Positions 18,328 through 26,424 of a stretch of DNA of 64,000 bases are shown one piece after another. The notes under the pieces were generated by a model. The model worked only from the letters and a program-made list of their open reading frames with translations, was not told the DNA's origin and ran no database searches. The DNA lies in NCBI RefSeq assembly GCF_020905345.1, contig NZ_JAJJMO010000001.1:5084001-5148000 (forward strand), given 5' to 3'. Source of the DNA: Flavobacterium pisciphilum (GTDB lineage Bacteria; Bacteroidota; Bacteroidia; Flavobacteriales; Flavobacteriaceae). Positions within the stretch are counted from its first letter, which is position 1. The number at the start of each line of letters is the position of its first letter. The translations under genes were made by a program, and so were the position numbers.

Positions 18328-19683
18328 TTAATTATTTCCCCAGTCTATTTTTCTTGAGAAGTACATAACAGCGGCTAGGATTAAAAAGAGTCCTACACTA
18401 CCTACTAGTAACGCATAATTCTCTAATTGGATAATGACATAAATAAATGTGTATAATCCGGTAAGTGAACAACCAATAAATATTGGAAACTTCTTCGTTT
18501 TTAAAATTGAAAAAGAATAGGCTGTAATAAGCGTTATAACCGCAATTCCAGATAATAGATACGCTTTGGTAAAATTACTATGTTCAGTTATCGAAATTAA
18601 TAAAGTGTAAAACATAATGAGAGCCAAACCAATCATTGAATATTGAAAGATATGGATGCTAATTTTACTCATATTTTGGATTAAAAAGAAAATCAAGAAT
18701 GTAAGCCCAATAACAAGAAAACCATATTTAGAGGCACGCTCATTTTGTTGGTATTGATCTACAGGAATTACAAAGTCAACTCCAAAACTATACGAATTTA
18801 GGTCAGGTAATATATCAAAAGCCTGTTGTGAGAATGCTCTGTTTATATGCAAAATTTTCCAATTTGCTGTAAAGCCAGTTTTGCTTATGTCTTTTGTTTT
18901 ATCATCAGGCAAGTAATTACCAGTAAAGCTAGGAGATGCCCAGTTTGATTTCATTTCAACATTGGTAGTTTTACCAATCGGAACAATCTTAATTTGTTTA
19001 CTACCGTTGTAGGTAATAGCAAAACTATAATCAGTTTTTGGAGCTGAAAGTATTGTTGTTAAATCGATAAAACCTGTTTCTAGGGCTTCGGTACTATCAA
19101 GTTTAGCTGAATTATACACAGGTTCAAAAACATAAGTGGTACTTCCGAATTTAATTTTCACCTCTTCTTTTATGCTCTTTAGATTGGTAGTTTTGATTAA
19201 GATAGTTGCCTTGTCCCATTGAATCGCTTCTTTCGCAATATTTCTGCTGCTAAAATCAGGCTGCACATAATTACCCTTAAATTTCATATCAGCAGTAAAG
19301 ACAGCCGACTCATAATTGTTTCTATTTAGGATTTTAGTATCAGTATTAGAATTGATGTTTAATTCTTCTGGAAAAAAATAGGCATATTTAGTTGATGCTA
19401 CTTTTTGCTTTACCGTTTCTTTAGTTTTTTCATTTATGGTTACTGTTTCTTCATAAGAAGTATATGGGATCTTTAATATTGGACCGTAGATATATACTTT
19501 TTCTCCCCATTTTTCATTGATTTCGGTAATGACATCATTTTGTCTAAAAGAACGTTCAGTGATTAAATTTTTTACATACTCTAACGGTATTAATAAAAAT
19601 AAGGTTAGTAAGCCAACCATAATCATTTTGGCAGAGTTCGACTGAAAAATTGAAGTCGATTTTGGAGTTTCATTTGTTTCCAT
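18328..19683 (-). CDS. creD: CreD-family inner membrane protein
   Basis: The 451-residue protein has one N-terminal membrane helix (KMIMVGLLTLFLLIPLEYVKNLI), a long extracytoplasmic beta-rich region with the CreD signature ERSFRQNDVITEINEKWGEKVYIYGPILKIPY, and about six C-terminal membrane helices. In enterobacteria CreD belongs to the CreBC regulon and affects envelope integrity and colicin E2 tolerance; its biochemical role is unknown. Here it is the last gene of a six-gene operon headed by a membrane protein and containing its own winged-helix regulator, not CreBC. Confidence 0.9.
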   Translation of the reverse strand: METNETPKSTSIFQSNSAKMIMVGLLTLFLLIPLEYVKNLITERSFRQNDVITEINEKWGEKVYIYGPILKIPYTSYEETVTINEKTKETVKQKVASTKYAYFFPEELNINSNTDTKILNRNNYESAVFTADMKFKGNYVQPDFSSRNIAKEAIQWDKATILIKTTNLKSIKEEVKIKFGSTTYVFEPVYNSAKLDSTEALETGFIDLTTILSAPKTDYSFAITYNGSKQIKIVPIGKTTNVEMKSNWASPSFTGNYLPDDKTKDISKTGFTANWKILHINRAFSQQAFDILPDLNSYSFGVDFVIPVDQYQQNERASKYGFLVIGLTFLIFFLIQNMSKISIHIFQYSMIGLALIMFYTLLISITEHSNFTKAYLLSGIAVITLITAYSFSILKTKKFPIFIGCSLTGLYTFIYVIIQLENYALLVGSVGLFLILAAVMYFSRKIDWGNN

Positions 19684-19716
19684 TGTAAAGTGTTTTTGAG
19701 TTTGATGATTAATAGA

Positions 19717-20025
19717 TTAAATTTTTGGTACCATTGAATAGTATAAAAGTGCAATTGGAATGTTTGATAAGAGAATTAAAATTTTACCACCTATATATTC
19801 TCTTTGGTTTGGTAGTATGAAATAGCTATGAACAAGATGCAATAGAACAATTACATTGAGGAGTATTGCAGCGACGACAAAAAGGAAGCCTAAAATCAAG
19901 ATATTGGAGTTGTCTTTTAACAATAAAAAAAATAGAAATAAAATAGTGCCTATAGTAAAGCATCCAATAGCAAGCTCAGTTGATGGTCTTCCTTCAAATT
20001 TTTCTTCATTAATTAAGTCTTTCAT
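19717..20025 (-). CDS. Small four-helix membrane protein of unknown function
   Basis: The 102-residue protein has a short charged N-terminus (MKDLINEEKFEGRPSTEL) and about four hydrophobic segments (CFTIGTILFLFFLLL, ILILGFLFVVAAILLNVIVLLHLV, ILILLSNIPIALLYY). I recognise no family. It lies 5 bases after the COQ4-like gene and 33 before creD, so it is part of the creD operon. Confidence 0.7.
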   Translation of the reverse strand: MKDLINEEKFEGRPSTELAIGCFTIGTILFLFFLLLKDNSNILILGFLFVVAAILLNVIVLLHLVHSYFILPNQREYIGGKILILLSNIPIALLYYSMVPKI

Positions 20026-20030
20026 GATTT

Positions 20031-20483
20031 TTAAATTTTAAAAGTTTTTTGAATTGATTGAATAGGTGTTAATAACATTTTAGAGAAGTCTAAATAATAA
20101 AAAGGCATGGCGCTTTTTCCTCTTTTATACTGTTTCAAAAAATAACCAAGCTGTGTAGGGTAGAAGAGTGTTCCTGATATAATCACCATAAATAGGTACA
20201 AACTCTTTTTGCGATTGCCTAAAAGATAATATTGCATTCCAATTTCATCAATAACTGAAATTCCAGTATTGGTTAAAACATGAATGATATCATGATCTTC
20301 TAGTTTAGCTTGAATATCAAAATTGTTTCTATGAAGAAAATCACCCAATCCAAATCCTAAGCTTCCTTCTGGAAAAGCAAGTAATTCGGTTTTGTTGACC
20401 TCCCATGGTGCATTTTTCTTTATGTATTTCTGGTAAGGTATTCTAGACCATTCATACAATTTTTCAATTAATTGATCTCTCAT
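20031..20483 (-). CDS. COQ4-like protein with the HDxxHx11E motif
   Basis: The 150-residue protein contains His64-Asp65-x-x-His68 and Glu80 spaced exactly as HDxxHx(11)E, the zinc-binding signature of the COQ4 family. PEGSLGFGLGDFLHRN before it resembles the COQ4 region upstream of the motif. COQ4 in eukaryotes acts in ubiquinone biosynthesis, but flavobacteria normally use menaquinone, so a different substrate is likely. The C-terminal part is moderately hydrophobic and may sit on the membrane. A perfect inverted repeat lies 18 bases upstream of its start, identical in its arms to one at the operon head. The family call rests on the motif and needs a profile search. Confidence 0.72.
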   Translation of the reverse strand: MRDQLIEKLYEWSRIPYQKYIKKNAPWEVNKTELLAFPEGSLGFGLGDFLHRNNFDIQAKLEDHDIIHVLTNTGISVIDEIGMQYYLLGNRKKSLYLFMVIISGTLFYPTQLGYFLKQYKRGKSAMPFYYLDFSKMLLTPIQSIQKTFKI

Positions 20484-20500
20484 TTTTGTGTTTTTAAAAG

Positions 20501-20519
20501 TACTTTGTATTTCAAAGTA
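20501..20519 (-). promoter_or_regulatory. Inverted repeat operator, copy 2 (internal to the creD operon)
   Basis: TACTTTG (20501-20507), five bases, then CAAAGTA (20513-20519). The same 7-5-7 palindrome occurs at 22171-22189 before the first gene of the operon. It is the likely binding site of the operon's winged-helix regulator and may control an internal promoter for the COQ4-like, small membrane and creD genes. Confidence 0.75.
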
Positions 20520-20538
20520 AATAGATAAAAAAAGGGTG

Positions 20539-20835
20539 TTATTTTTTCTGTATTAATTTTTCAAGAGCGTCAATATGTGCAACAAATGCAAGTTTACCAC
20601 TTTTAGTAGCTCTATAGCTTGTATTGGGCTTTTTACCAATAAATTGCTTTTGTATTTCGATATAATTTTCTTGTTCCAATGCTTTAGCATGGCTTGCAAG
20701 ATTACCATCAGTAACACCCAAAAGCTCTTTCAGAGTACTAAAATCAGCTGATTCATTGACCATCAAAACAGACATGATACCAAGTCGGATTCGATGATCG
20801 AAGGCTTTATTTATATTTTGAATGATGCTTTTCAA
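20539..20835 (-). CDS. Winged-helix transcriptional regulator (HTH_34/ArsR-like)
   Basis: The 98-residue protein is a single winged helix: FDHRIRLGIMSVLMVNES, FSTLKELLGVTDGNLASHAKALEQENYI, and a wing with KKPNTSYRATKSGKLAF. This matches the short DNA-binding proteins found with YiiX/CreD operons in Bacteroidota. The start is TTG, 3 bases after the stop of the YiiX-like gene; no upstream ATG is available. It probably binds the two TACTTTG-N5-CAAAGTA palindromes in its own operon. Confidence 0.85.
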   Translation of the reverse strand: MKSIIQNINKAFDHRIRLGIMSVLMVNESADFSTLKELLGVTDGNLASHAKALEQENYIEIQKQFIGKKPNTSYRATKSGKLAFVAHIDALEKLIQKK

Positions 20836-20838
20836 TTT

Positions 20839-21528
20839 TTAATAGGTATCAATTACTGTTTTTAATAATTTAGAATCAACGATGTTAGATGGGGCAACTA
20901 CATCTTCCTCAAGAGGGATATTGTTTCCATATCGTTCTTTTAATATTTTTTGTACGCGTTTGTCCTCTAGATTAAAATCTTTCATTTTTTTCAGCGGACA
21001 TAATTCAATGCCAGCGCCATTTTTATAAATTTTCCAAATTAATTCGGAGCAATATATTTTATCATCAGACCAGCCAAAATAAGGATCATAATCAGTATTA
21101 AGGAAATTTCGACTATAAATCTCCATTTTTTCGATAACAGTAGGAGTCAAAGCTGTAGAATCTTTTAATCTTTTTACCACAATTTTTTGATCTTTACCAT
21201 GTTGAATCCATTCGTCTAAAGGAGTTAGTTTTACGGGCTGCACAGCTTCAAAAACAAAACGTTTACCATCTAAAAAATAAACGATTCCACAATGAGAAAA
21301 CTTAGAATCTGTGGCAATTCTTACTGCTTCACATTGGCTAGACTCAGAGGTTTGAAAAATTAAATCACCAGCTTGGATTTTATCTAAAAGAGTAGTTTTT
21401 AGTTTCGGATTTTCAACAGTTGCTTTTGAAAAAGGATCGTTCGGAAAAAACTGCTTTGTGATGTATAAAGCACAGCAAAAGCTGATTATTAAGGTAACCC
21501 CAGCAAAAATATATTTTAATTTTTTCAT
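20839..21528 (-). CDS. YiiX-like permuted NlpC/P60 hydrolase
   Basis: The 229-residue protein has one N-terminal membrane or signal segment (YIFAGVTLIISFCCALYI). It has the YiiX layout in permuted order: AGDLIFQT, His79 in FSHCGIVYF, Glu94 in RFVFEAV, and the catalytic Cys160 in KIYCSELIWKIY. YiiX-type proteins are thought to cleave amide or thioester bonds in lipids or peptides; the substrate here is unknown. It is the second gene of the creD operon and is probably periplasm-facing or membrane anchored. Confidence 0.85.
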   Translation of the reverse strand: MKKLKYIFAGVTLIISFCCALYITKQFFPNDPFSKATVENPKLKTTLLDKIQAGDLIFQTSESSQCEAVRIATDSKFSHCGIVYFLDGKRFVFEAVQPVKLTPLDEWIQHGKDQKIVVKRLKDSTALTPTVIEKMEIYSRNFLNTDYDPYFGWSDDKIYCSELIWKIYKNGAGIELCPLKKMKDFNLEDKRVQKILKERYGNNIPLEEDVVAPSNIVDSKLLKTVIDTY

Positions 21529-21558
21529 ATTTTATTTTTGAATTATACCGATTAAAGA

Positions 21559-22164
21559 TTATTTTCTATCGTATTTGAAGTACATAATACTTCCGTATAG
21601 AATATGGCAAACACCAAAACCTAATGCCCAAAATTCTAATGCATAACCTGAGAATTCAGTAGAGATTAAACCAAGAATGATTATTGTAATTCCTAAATAA
21701 CGTACATCTCTCAAAGTATATTTACTTGCATTAACACATGCTAATCCGTAAAATAGGAGAGTAACAGGAGCAATTAAACCATAGTAGCCATTTCGCAGCA
21801 AAAGTAAACCGAAAATCCCACCAGAAACAAGCGGAATCAAAAAATTGATTAGCAATCTTTTTGAAGCAGTATTCCATATTTTCTCACCTTCTTTTTTTGC
21901 TTTACTTACAGTTAATATCGCAGAAGTAATAATAGAAAATAATAGGACTAGAAATGCAGTCAATACAATTAACTTAAAAGTTTTACTTTCCAGAGTTATA
22001 TAATATCCCACATGACTTTCAATAAGACCATTGGCAATATGAGCTCCAATAAGAGCATATATTCCTGCCATAATTCCTGATAAACCACTTAATGAAATAA
22101 ACTGAGAAGATTTATTCATCATGTTTTTTATTTCACTAATATCCTGTAAATATTTATCTTTCAT
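21559..22164 (-). CDS. Multi-pass membrane protein heading the creD operon
   Basis: This 201-residue protein starts at the ATG at 22164 (MKDKYLQDISEIKNMMNKSS). An in-frame TTG at 22185 lies inside the operator palindrome and is rejected as a start. About six hydrophobic segments follow (SGIMAGIYALIGAHIANGL, LIVLTAFLVLLFSIITSAIL, LLINFLIPLVSGGIFGLLLL and others). I do not recognise a named function, though such proteins recur with wHTH/YiiX/CreD genes in Bacteroidota. The operator ends 7 bases upstream. Confidence 0.8.
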   Translation of the reverse strand: MKDKYLQDISEIKNMMNKSSQFISLSGLSGIMAGIYALIGAHIANGLIESHVGYYITLESKTFKLIVLTAFLVLLFSIITSAILTVSKAKKEGEKIWNTASKRLLINFLIPLVSGGIFGLLLLRNGYYGLIAPVTLLFYGLACVNASKYTLRDVRYLGITIIILGLISTEFSGYALEFWALGFGVCHILYGSIMYFKYDRK

Positions 22165-22170
22165 ATAAAG

Positions 22171-22189
22171 TACTTTGAAATACAAAGTA
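22171..22189 (-). promoter_or_regulatory. Inverted repeat operator, copy 1 (creD operon head)
   Basis: TACTTTG (22171-22177), five bases, CAAAGTA (22183-22189). On the minus strand the arm also resembles a -7 box one base short (TACTTTG), with TTTG 21 bases upstream of it. A bound regulator would therefore cover the promoter. Confidence 0.75.
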
Positions 22190-22197
22190 AGTAATTA

Positions 22198-22230
22198 AAA
22201 AAATAGTCACCAAATAAAATGGCAACTATT
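22198..22230 (-). terminator. Terminator after the outer-membrane barrel gene
   Basis: Read on the minus strand, AATAGTTGCCA pairs with TGGTGACTATT (two G-U pairs), followed by seven T. It closes the kdsA operon just before the creD operon promoter. Confidence 0.75.
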
Positions 22231-22247
22231 TTTTATGAATTTGTAAA

Positions 22248-23093
22248 TTATAATCTGAAGATACCTCCGAAAGCAATAATTCTCTGGAAGAAGAAAAAGT
22301 CTTGAGAAGCTTTATCGTCACTACTTTGCGTAGTTCTAATGTCTTGCATATTGATATAACCACCTTTTAACTCTCCTTGTACGTAAAAATGTTTAAAGAA
22401 AGTAATATTTATACCAGCTTTAGCAGATAAGCCATATCCTGAAACATGAAAATCATCATGACGATCTTTACCTAATAAAGTAGTGTTTGTTTTAGGATAT
22501 AAAAGTCCAAAACCTAAACCTTCAGTCAAGTTAATTTGAACTTTATCAGTATTAGGAAGATTAAACCATTTTGAAATGTCATCAAATCTAGAAACTTCTG
22601 TATGGATATAGTTCAAACCATCTGTATGTTCGTACATTAAGAATTTTTCAGTTAAAAGAACTTTATTAGGGTCTCCAGCAACTAATTCATCGTATGATCC
22701 TGCGTTTGGATAATATCCATCAATTCCAACTTCACGATCTTGGTACATTACATATTTCATGTGATCCAGACCGATTGTTACACTGTAATGGTCGCTAATA
22801 AAATAACCTAAACGTAAATTAGTTTGAGGAATGGTCATTCTTGAAGGATTAACATAATCCATATGCCATCCTTTTGGTTTGTCATGTGCAGGTACATTGT
22901 TTAATGTAAAATTGTAATCTTTACCTCTAAAGTTGATATCCGATTTACTGTAACTTTCTCTGTTACCACCCCAAGAAACGAAGAATTTCCCTTTATTATG
23001 TGCTGTGTATTTGTCTTGTACTGCTATTTGTTCTTGCGCAAAAGTGTTTACTGAAAAACACAACAAGAAAAATAAAATAAAATTAGTTTTCAA
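22248..23093 (-). CDS. Outer-membrane beta-barrel protein of unknown function
   Basis: The 281-residue protein begins at TTG 23093, giving MKTNFILFFLLCFSVNTFAQ, a clean signal peptide. The longer TTG start at 23141 would overlap kdsA and add a non-signal extension. The body alternates aromatic and polar strands (FFVSWGGNRESY, LRLGYFISDHYSVTIGLDH, HFYVQGELKGGYINM) and ends in an aromatic strand (FQRIIAFGGIFRL), typical of small barrels. No function is recognised. It follows kdsA by 16 bases and is probably co-transcribed, which could suggest an envelope role. Confidence 0.75.
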   Translation of the reverse strand: MKTNFILFFLLCFSVNTFAQEQIAVQDKYTAHNKGKFFVSWGGNRESYSKSDINFRGKDYNFTLNNVPAHDKPKGWHMDYVNPSRMTIPQTNLRLGYFISDHYSVTIGLDHMKYVMYQDREVGIDGYYPNAGSYDELVAGDPNKVLLTEKFLMYEHTDGLNYIHTEVSRFDDISKWFNLPNTDKVQINLTEGLGFGLLYPKTNTTLLGKDRHDDFHVSGYGLSAKAGINITFFKHFYVQGELKGGYINMQDIRTTQSSDDKASQDFFFFQRIIAFGGIFRL

Positions 23094-23109
23094 TGTAATA
23101 AGTTTAAAA

Positions 23110-23928
23110 TTAAAATTGATTAATGGTTTTTCTGATAGCAACCAGTTTAGTCATTAAATCTTCAAAATAGTCTAAATGCAACATGTTTGCACCGTCGCTT
23201 TTTGCATTAGCTGGGTCAAAATGAGTTTCGATAAAAATACCATCAACACCTACAGCAATACCTGCTTTCGCAACTGTTTCGATCATATCAGGTCTTCCAC
23301 CAGTTACACCTACAGTTTGATTTGGTTGTTGTAGCGAATGCGTTACATCAAGAACTGTTGTAGCATATTGTTGCATTGTTGGAATACCTCTATAATCTAC
23401 AATCATATCTTGGTAGCCAAACATAGTACCACGGTCAGTAACCATTACATTTTGGTTGTTGCAATCCAATACTTTTTGTACAGCATGTTTCATGCTCTCA
23501 GGACTCATAAATTGTCCTTTTTTCAAGTTAACTACTTTTCCTGTATTGGCAGCAGCCACAACAAGATCAGTCTGACGTACTAAAAATGCTGGAATTTGTA
23601 AAACATCTACATATTGAGCAGCCATATCAGCATCCTCATTAGTATGAATATCAGTTACAGTAGGAACATGAAATGTTTCTGAAACTTTTCTTAGAATTTT
23701 TAATGCTTTTTCATCACCAATTCCAGAGAAGCTATCTATTCTAGAACGGTTTGCTTTTTTAAAAGATCCCTTAAAAACATAAGGAATTTGAAGTTTGTCA
23801 GTAATACCAATTAATTTTTCTGCAATACGCATCGCCATCTCTTCGCCTTCAATGGCACAAGGACCTGCTAATAAAAAGAAATTACCGCTATCAGTATGCT
23901 TAATTTGTGGAATATGTTGTATGTTCAT
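23110..23928 (-). CDS. kdsA: 3-deoxy-8-phosphooctulonate (KDO-8-P) synthase
   Basis: This is a 272-residue TIM-barrel enzyme. FLLAGPCAIEGEEMA, the FKGSFKKANRSRIDSFSG phosphate/PEP-binding stretch, VTDIHTNEDA, VNLKKGQFMSPE, TDRGTMFGYQDMIVDYRG and the C-terminal ETHFDPANAKSDG are diagnostic. It condenses arabinose-5-phosphate with PEP for lipopolysaccharide KDO. The VTDRG and MFGYQD context resembles metal-independent KdsA, though I cannot decide this from one sequence. The expected length is kept. Confidence 0.97.
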   Translation of the reverse strand: MNIQHIPQIKHTDSGNFFLLAGPCAIEGEEMAMRIAEKLIGITDKLQIPYVFKGSFKKANRSRIDSFSGIGDEKALKILRKVSETFHVPTVTDIHTNEDADMAAQYVDVLQIPAFLVRQTDLVVAAANTGKVVNLKKGQFMSPESMKHAVQKVLDCNNQNVMVTDRGTMFGYQDMIVDYRGIPTMQQYATTVLDVTHSLQQPNQTVGVTGGRPDMIETVAKAGIAVGVDGIFIETHFDPANAKSDGANMLHLDYFEDLMTKLVAIRKTINQF

Positions 23929-23950
23929 AGTATGAATTTTTAAGACAGTG

Positions 23951-23958
23951 CAAAGGTA
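23951..23958 (-). promoter_or_regulatory. -7 box of kdsA
   Basis: The minus strand reads TACCTTTG, a match to TAnnTTTG, 22 bases before the ATG. No -33 TTG is visible at the expected distance. Confidence 0.5.
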
Positions 23959-24329
23959 GTTATGATTTATGAGTTTGAGATGAAGATTTAAGAAATTTTT
24001 AAGATGCCTTTACTGTTAAATATGTAGTTCTTTTCTTAAAATAATATTTCAGATGATTTGATTTGGGTGATCTAAGGTAAAATAGACTTTTCCATAAATG
24101 ATTTTCTTTTTCAGTATGCTGAGTATTGTGTCTTAACGATATGTAAAGTAATTTCATATACAATAACTGTCTTTGATAAGATGGTTATAATGTGTCCTTG
24201 TATATGTGTCTGATAGTCAATTTGTTTTGGTTTTCAGGAGGTGTTGTAGAAATGAGGTTAGTTGCTATTTCTATTTATTATGCTTAATACACCTGAATTA
24301 GAGATTATAATTTCCATGATTAAATAGTT
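23959..24329. other. Intergenic region without a recognised gene
   Basis: About 370 AT-rich bases lie between the kdsA promoter and the stop of the DUF3817 gene. I found no ORF with coding character, no strong hairpin and no repeat shared with the rest of the window. Confidence 0.5.
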
Positions 24330-24632
24330 TTATAGTTTACTTAAAATTTTTCTATCAATATAAAAAGTTCCAAAAGGGATAATTGAAGCCAATAGCACTT
24401 TCCAAATAGTCGTTTTAAATTGCCATTTTTGTTCAACCCCGATGCTTAAAGTGTTGATTATAAAAAGTACAAATAAGAATCCATGTATGGTTCCCATTAT
24501 TTTAGAACCATCAGGATAATTGAAAAAGTATTTTAGTGGTACTGCTATAAAAACAAGAATGAGTAATGATATTCCTTCAAGCATAGCTATCAGACGTAAT
24601 CTTCCAATATTTGTTTTGAGTAAATGTTTCAT
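24330..24632 (-). CDS. DUF3817 family membrane protein
   Basis: The 100-residue protein has three membrane helices and the DUF3817 pattern: RLIAMLEGISLLILVFIAVPLKYF, then GTIHGFLFVLFI with its conserved His, then KVLLASIIPFGTFYIDRKI. The function of the family is unknown. It follows the next upstream gene (24664-25128) by 31 bases and should be co-transcribed under the TetR operator. Confidence 0.85.
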   Translation of the reverse strand: MKHLLKTNIGRLRLIAMLEGISLLILVFIAVPLKYFFNYPDGSKIMGTIHGFLFVLFIINTLSIGVEQKWQFKTTIWKVLLASIIPFGTFYIDRKILSKL

Positions 24633-24663
24633 ATTAAATTATTATTTAAGTTGATAATTAGTA

Positions 24664-25128
24664 TTATAAAGCTCTTATATAGGGTCTTTGTGATAGGATA
24701 GAAAAAGGCCAAGGAACAGCAATTAAGAAGACCATGAATGCAATAATGAACCAAATCAACATAATCTTAAACTTTTCTTTATCAGTTGATTTTCTTTTGG
24801 ATAAGGCAGCGCCTATCGTTAAAATAATCACGCCTATGGTCATTAATGTAGGATGAATTAGGGTGTAGAATAAAACATCAAAGTTTTGAATCGCTTCAGG
24901 CACATTTTTCCAGAAATATTTTATAATCGGACTTTGGATATAAAGTATTATTCCAATTGTTAATTGTATATGAGTAAATGTTGTCGCCCATTGTCTGATT
25001 AAAGTATCGCTATAAGAGAACTTTTGGTTGGTTTTGTATCCATTATATGCTTTATAAATGGCATAAATAAGACTTATAATTACTAACCAACGGATTAAAG
25101 AATGAAGAAAAAGTAGAGTAGGGTACAT
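24664..25128 (-). CDS. Four-helix membrane protein, cytochrome b-like small family
   Basis: The 154-residue protein has four hydrophobic helices, with His9 and Arg13 in LLFLHSLIRWLVIISL, His53 in FTHIQLTIGIILYI, and His92 in LIHPTLMTIGVIILTI. The regularly placed histidines within membrane helices resemble small b-type cytochrome-like proteins of Bacteroidota, but heme binding is inference. Its leader contains a 24-bp palindrome almost identical to the one before the tetR gene, so it is the probable target of that repressor. Confidence 0.75.
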   Translation of the reverse strand: MYPTLLFLHSLIRWLVIISLIYAIYKAYNGYKTNQKFSYSDTLIRQWATTFTHIQLTIGIILYIQSPIIKYFWKNVPEAIQNFDVLFYTLIHPTLMTIGVIILTIGAALSKRKSTDKEKFKIMLIWFIIAFMVFLIAVPWPFSILSQRPYIRAL

Positions 25129-25161
25129 ATTGTTATGTGCTTTAATTAATTATTGTGTTTT

Positions 25162-25185
25162 AAAACATACTAATTAGTATGTTTT
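25162..25185 (-). promoter_or_regulatory. 24-bp perfect palindrome, TetR operator 1
   Basis: AAAACATACTAA (25162-25173) is followed by its exact reverse complement (25174-25185). On the minus strand it includes TATGTTTT, one base off the -7 consensus, 34 bases before the target gene's start. A bound repressor would block this promoter. Confidence 0.85.
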
Positions 25186-25197
25186 TGGGTAAAAAAA

Positions 25198-25788
25198 TTA
25201 TTTTAAAAGATTAAGATAGTTTTTAAGTTCATTCAAATAATTCATATAGACAGATTTATTGTTTTCAAGTTTACCAAAATTACGGATTCCCCAGTAACCT
25301 GAAATAATGAAAAAAGTAACTTGTTTTGCGTTTATGTTTGGATTAATGAAATTGTTTTTTTTTCCATTTTCAATACTTGTGATCATTTGATTTTCCCATT
25401 CTTTCATTTGTTTTAAAATAGACTTTCTAAAGCTCTCATTCCAAGGAGTCATTTCCTGTACAAAATTTGAAATTGGGCAACCATATTCTACTTTCATAAA
25501 TTTGTTTTCCATTAGCAGCTCATACATCATATTGTAAATAGATTCTAATGGGTTTCCATCAGGAGAATCTAGTAATATATTGTTTTTGATTGTGCTGGGA
25601 TTCAGAATCTCATTTATAATAGCAATTCCCATTTCATTTTTATTCTTGAAGTGGTAATAAAAGGCTCCTTTAGTTACTTGTGTAGTAGCAAGTATATCAT
25701 CAATACTGGTAGCCTGGTACCCCTTGGCATAGATAAGTTCATAGCTTTTTTGTAAAATATTTAGCCTGGTTGCTTCAGCTTTTTTCAT
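25198..25788 (-). CDS. TetR/AcrR-family transcriptional repressor
   Basis: The 196-residue protein has the N-terminal TetR HTH at about residues 8-53 (LNILQKSYELIYAKGYQATSIDDI and TKGAFYYHFKNKNEMG) and a larger ligand domain with a conserved CPISNFVQEM region. The ATG is directly preceded by a near copy of the operator before the adjacent membrane-protein gene, so autoregulation is likely. The order is tetR, then the cytochrome b-like gene, then DUF3817, all on the minus strand. The inducer is unknown. Confidence 0.92.
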   Translation of the reverse strand: MKKAEATRLNILQKSYELIYAKGYQATSIDDILATTQVTKGAFYYHFKNKNEMGIAIINEILNPSTIKNNILLDSPDGNPLESIYNMMYELLMENKFMKVEYGCPISNFVQEMTPWNESFRKSILKQMKEWENQMITSIENGKKNNFINPNINAKQVTFFIISGYWGIRNFGKLENNKSVYMNYLNELKNYLNLLK

Positions 25789-25812
25789 AAAACATACTAG
25801 TTAGTATTTTTT
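25789..25812 (-). promoter_or_regulatory. TetR operator 2, abutting the tetR start codon
   Basis: AAAACATACTAG (25789-25800) with TTAGTATTTTTT (25801-25812) matches operator 1 at 22 of 24 positions. It touches the ATG at 25786-25788. The minus strand places TATGTTTT right before the ATG, so the tetR mRNA may be leaderless. Confidence 0.8.
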
Positions 25813-25940
25813 TTGTAAAGAAAGCAAATATTTACGGTTTGTGCAAGCAGATTTTTGTTCTACTTGTTTTTTAAAATATGAAAATACAATTGCAGATGAA
25901 AAAAGAAAAATTATAAAAGCTGTTTTGATTTAAGCATAAT

Positions 25941-26258
25941 TTATTGTCTTTTTTCATAGTATCTTTTAATAAAGAACTGTACAATAATGGTAACTAAAAG
26001 TAAAATTGCAAAAAGAAAATTAAAAGCAACAATTCCTAGCATTACCAAGCCACATCTATTCTGATATTCAATATTTGCATTTATATTTTCAGAAGCGATA
26101 TATACAGAAAGTATTGATAAAGGTATTTGTAAAATTATAGTGATTAGAGATATATAACCAAAATTTAATTTTATCTTTTTTTTAATTGCTTTGGATCCCC
26201 ATATAATTTGAATCAAAAATGGTATTACCAGTAGTATAAAAGGTGATATTCCGTACAT
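25941..26258 (-). CDS. Hypothetical three-helix membrane protein
   Basis: The 105-residue protein has three hydrophobic segments (FILLVIPFLIQIIWGSKAI, FGYISLITIILQIPLSILSVYIA, LVMLGIVAFNFLFAILLLVTIIVQFFI) and a basic C-terminus. No family is recognised. It stands alone between the tetR unit and a lipoprotein gene on the same strand. Confidence 0.6.
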   Translation of the reverse strand: MYGISPFILLVIPFLIQIIWGSKAIKKKIKLNFGYISLITIILQIPLSILSVYIASENINANIEYQNRCGLVMLGIVAFNFLFAILLLVTIIVQFFIKRYYEKRQ

Positions 26259-26424
26259 TTATAAGATTTTTTTTGCTGTTTTGATTACTAATGTTAGGAA
26301 CTGAATACCTGAATTACAGAGATTGCTTATTAAGTCTGTAAACAGTAAACTGAGACTGTCTTTCGACTTCGCTTAGGATGACAATAACACAAACCGAGAC
26401 TGTAAACTGAGGCTGCAAACTGAA

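Noticed and set aside
21559..22185. A TTG start at 22185 for the first gene of the creD operon
   Set aside because: It falls inside the operator palindrome and would leave no promoter space; ATG 22164 fits.
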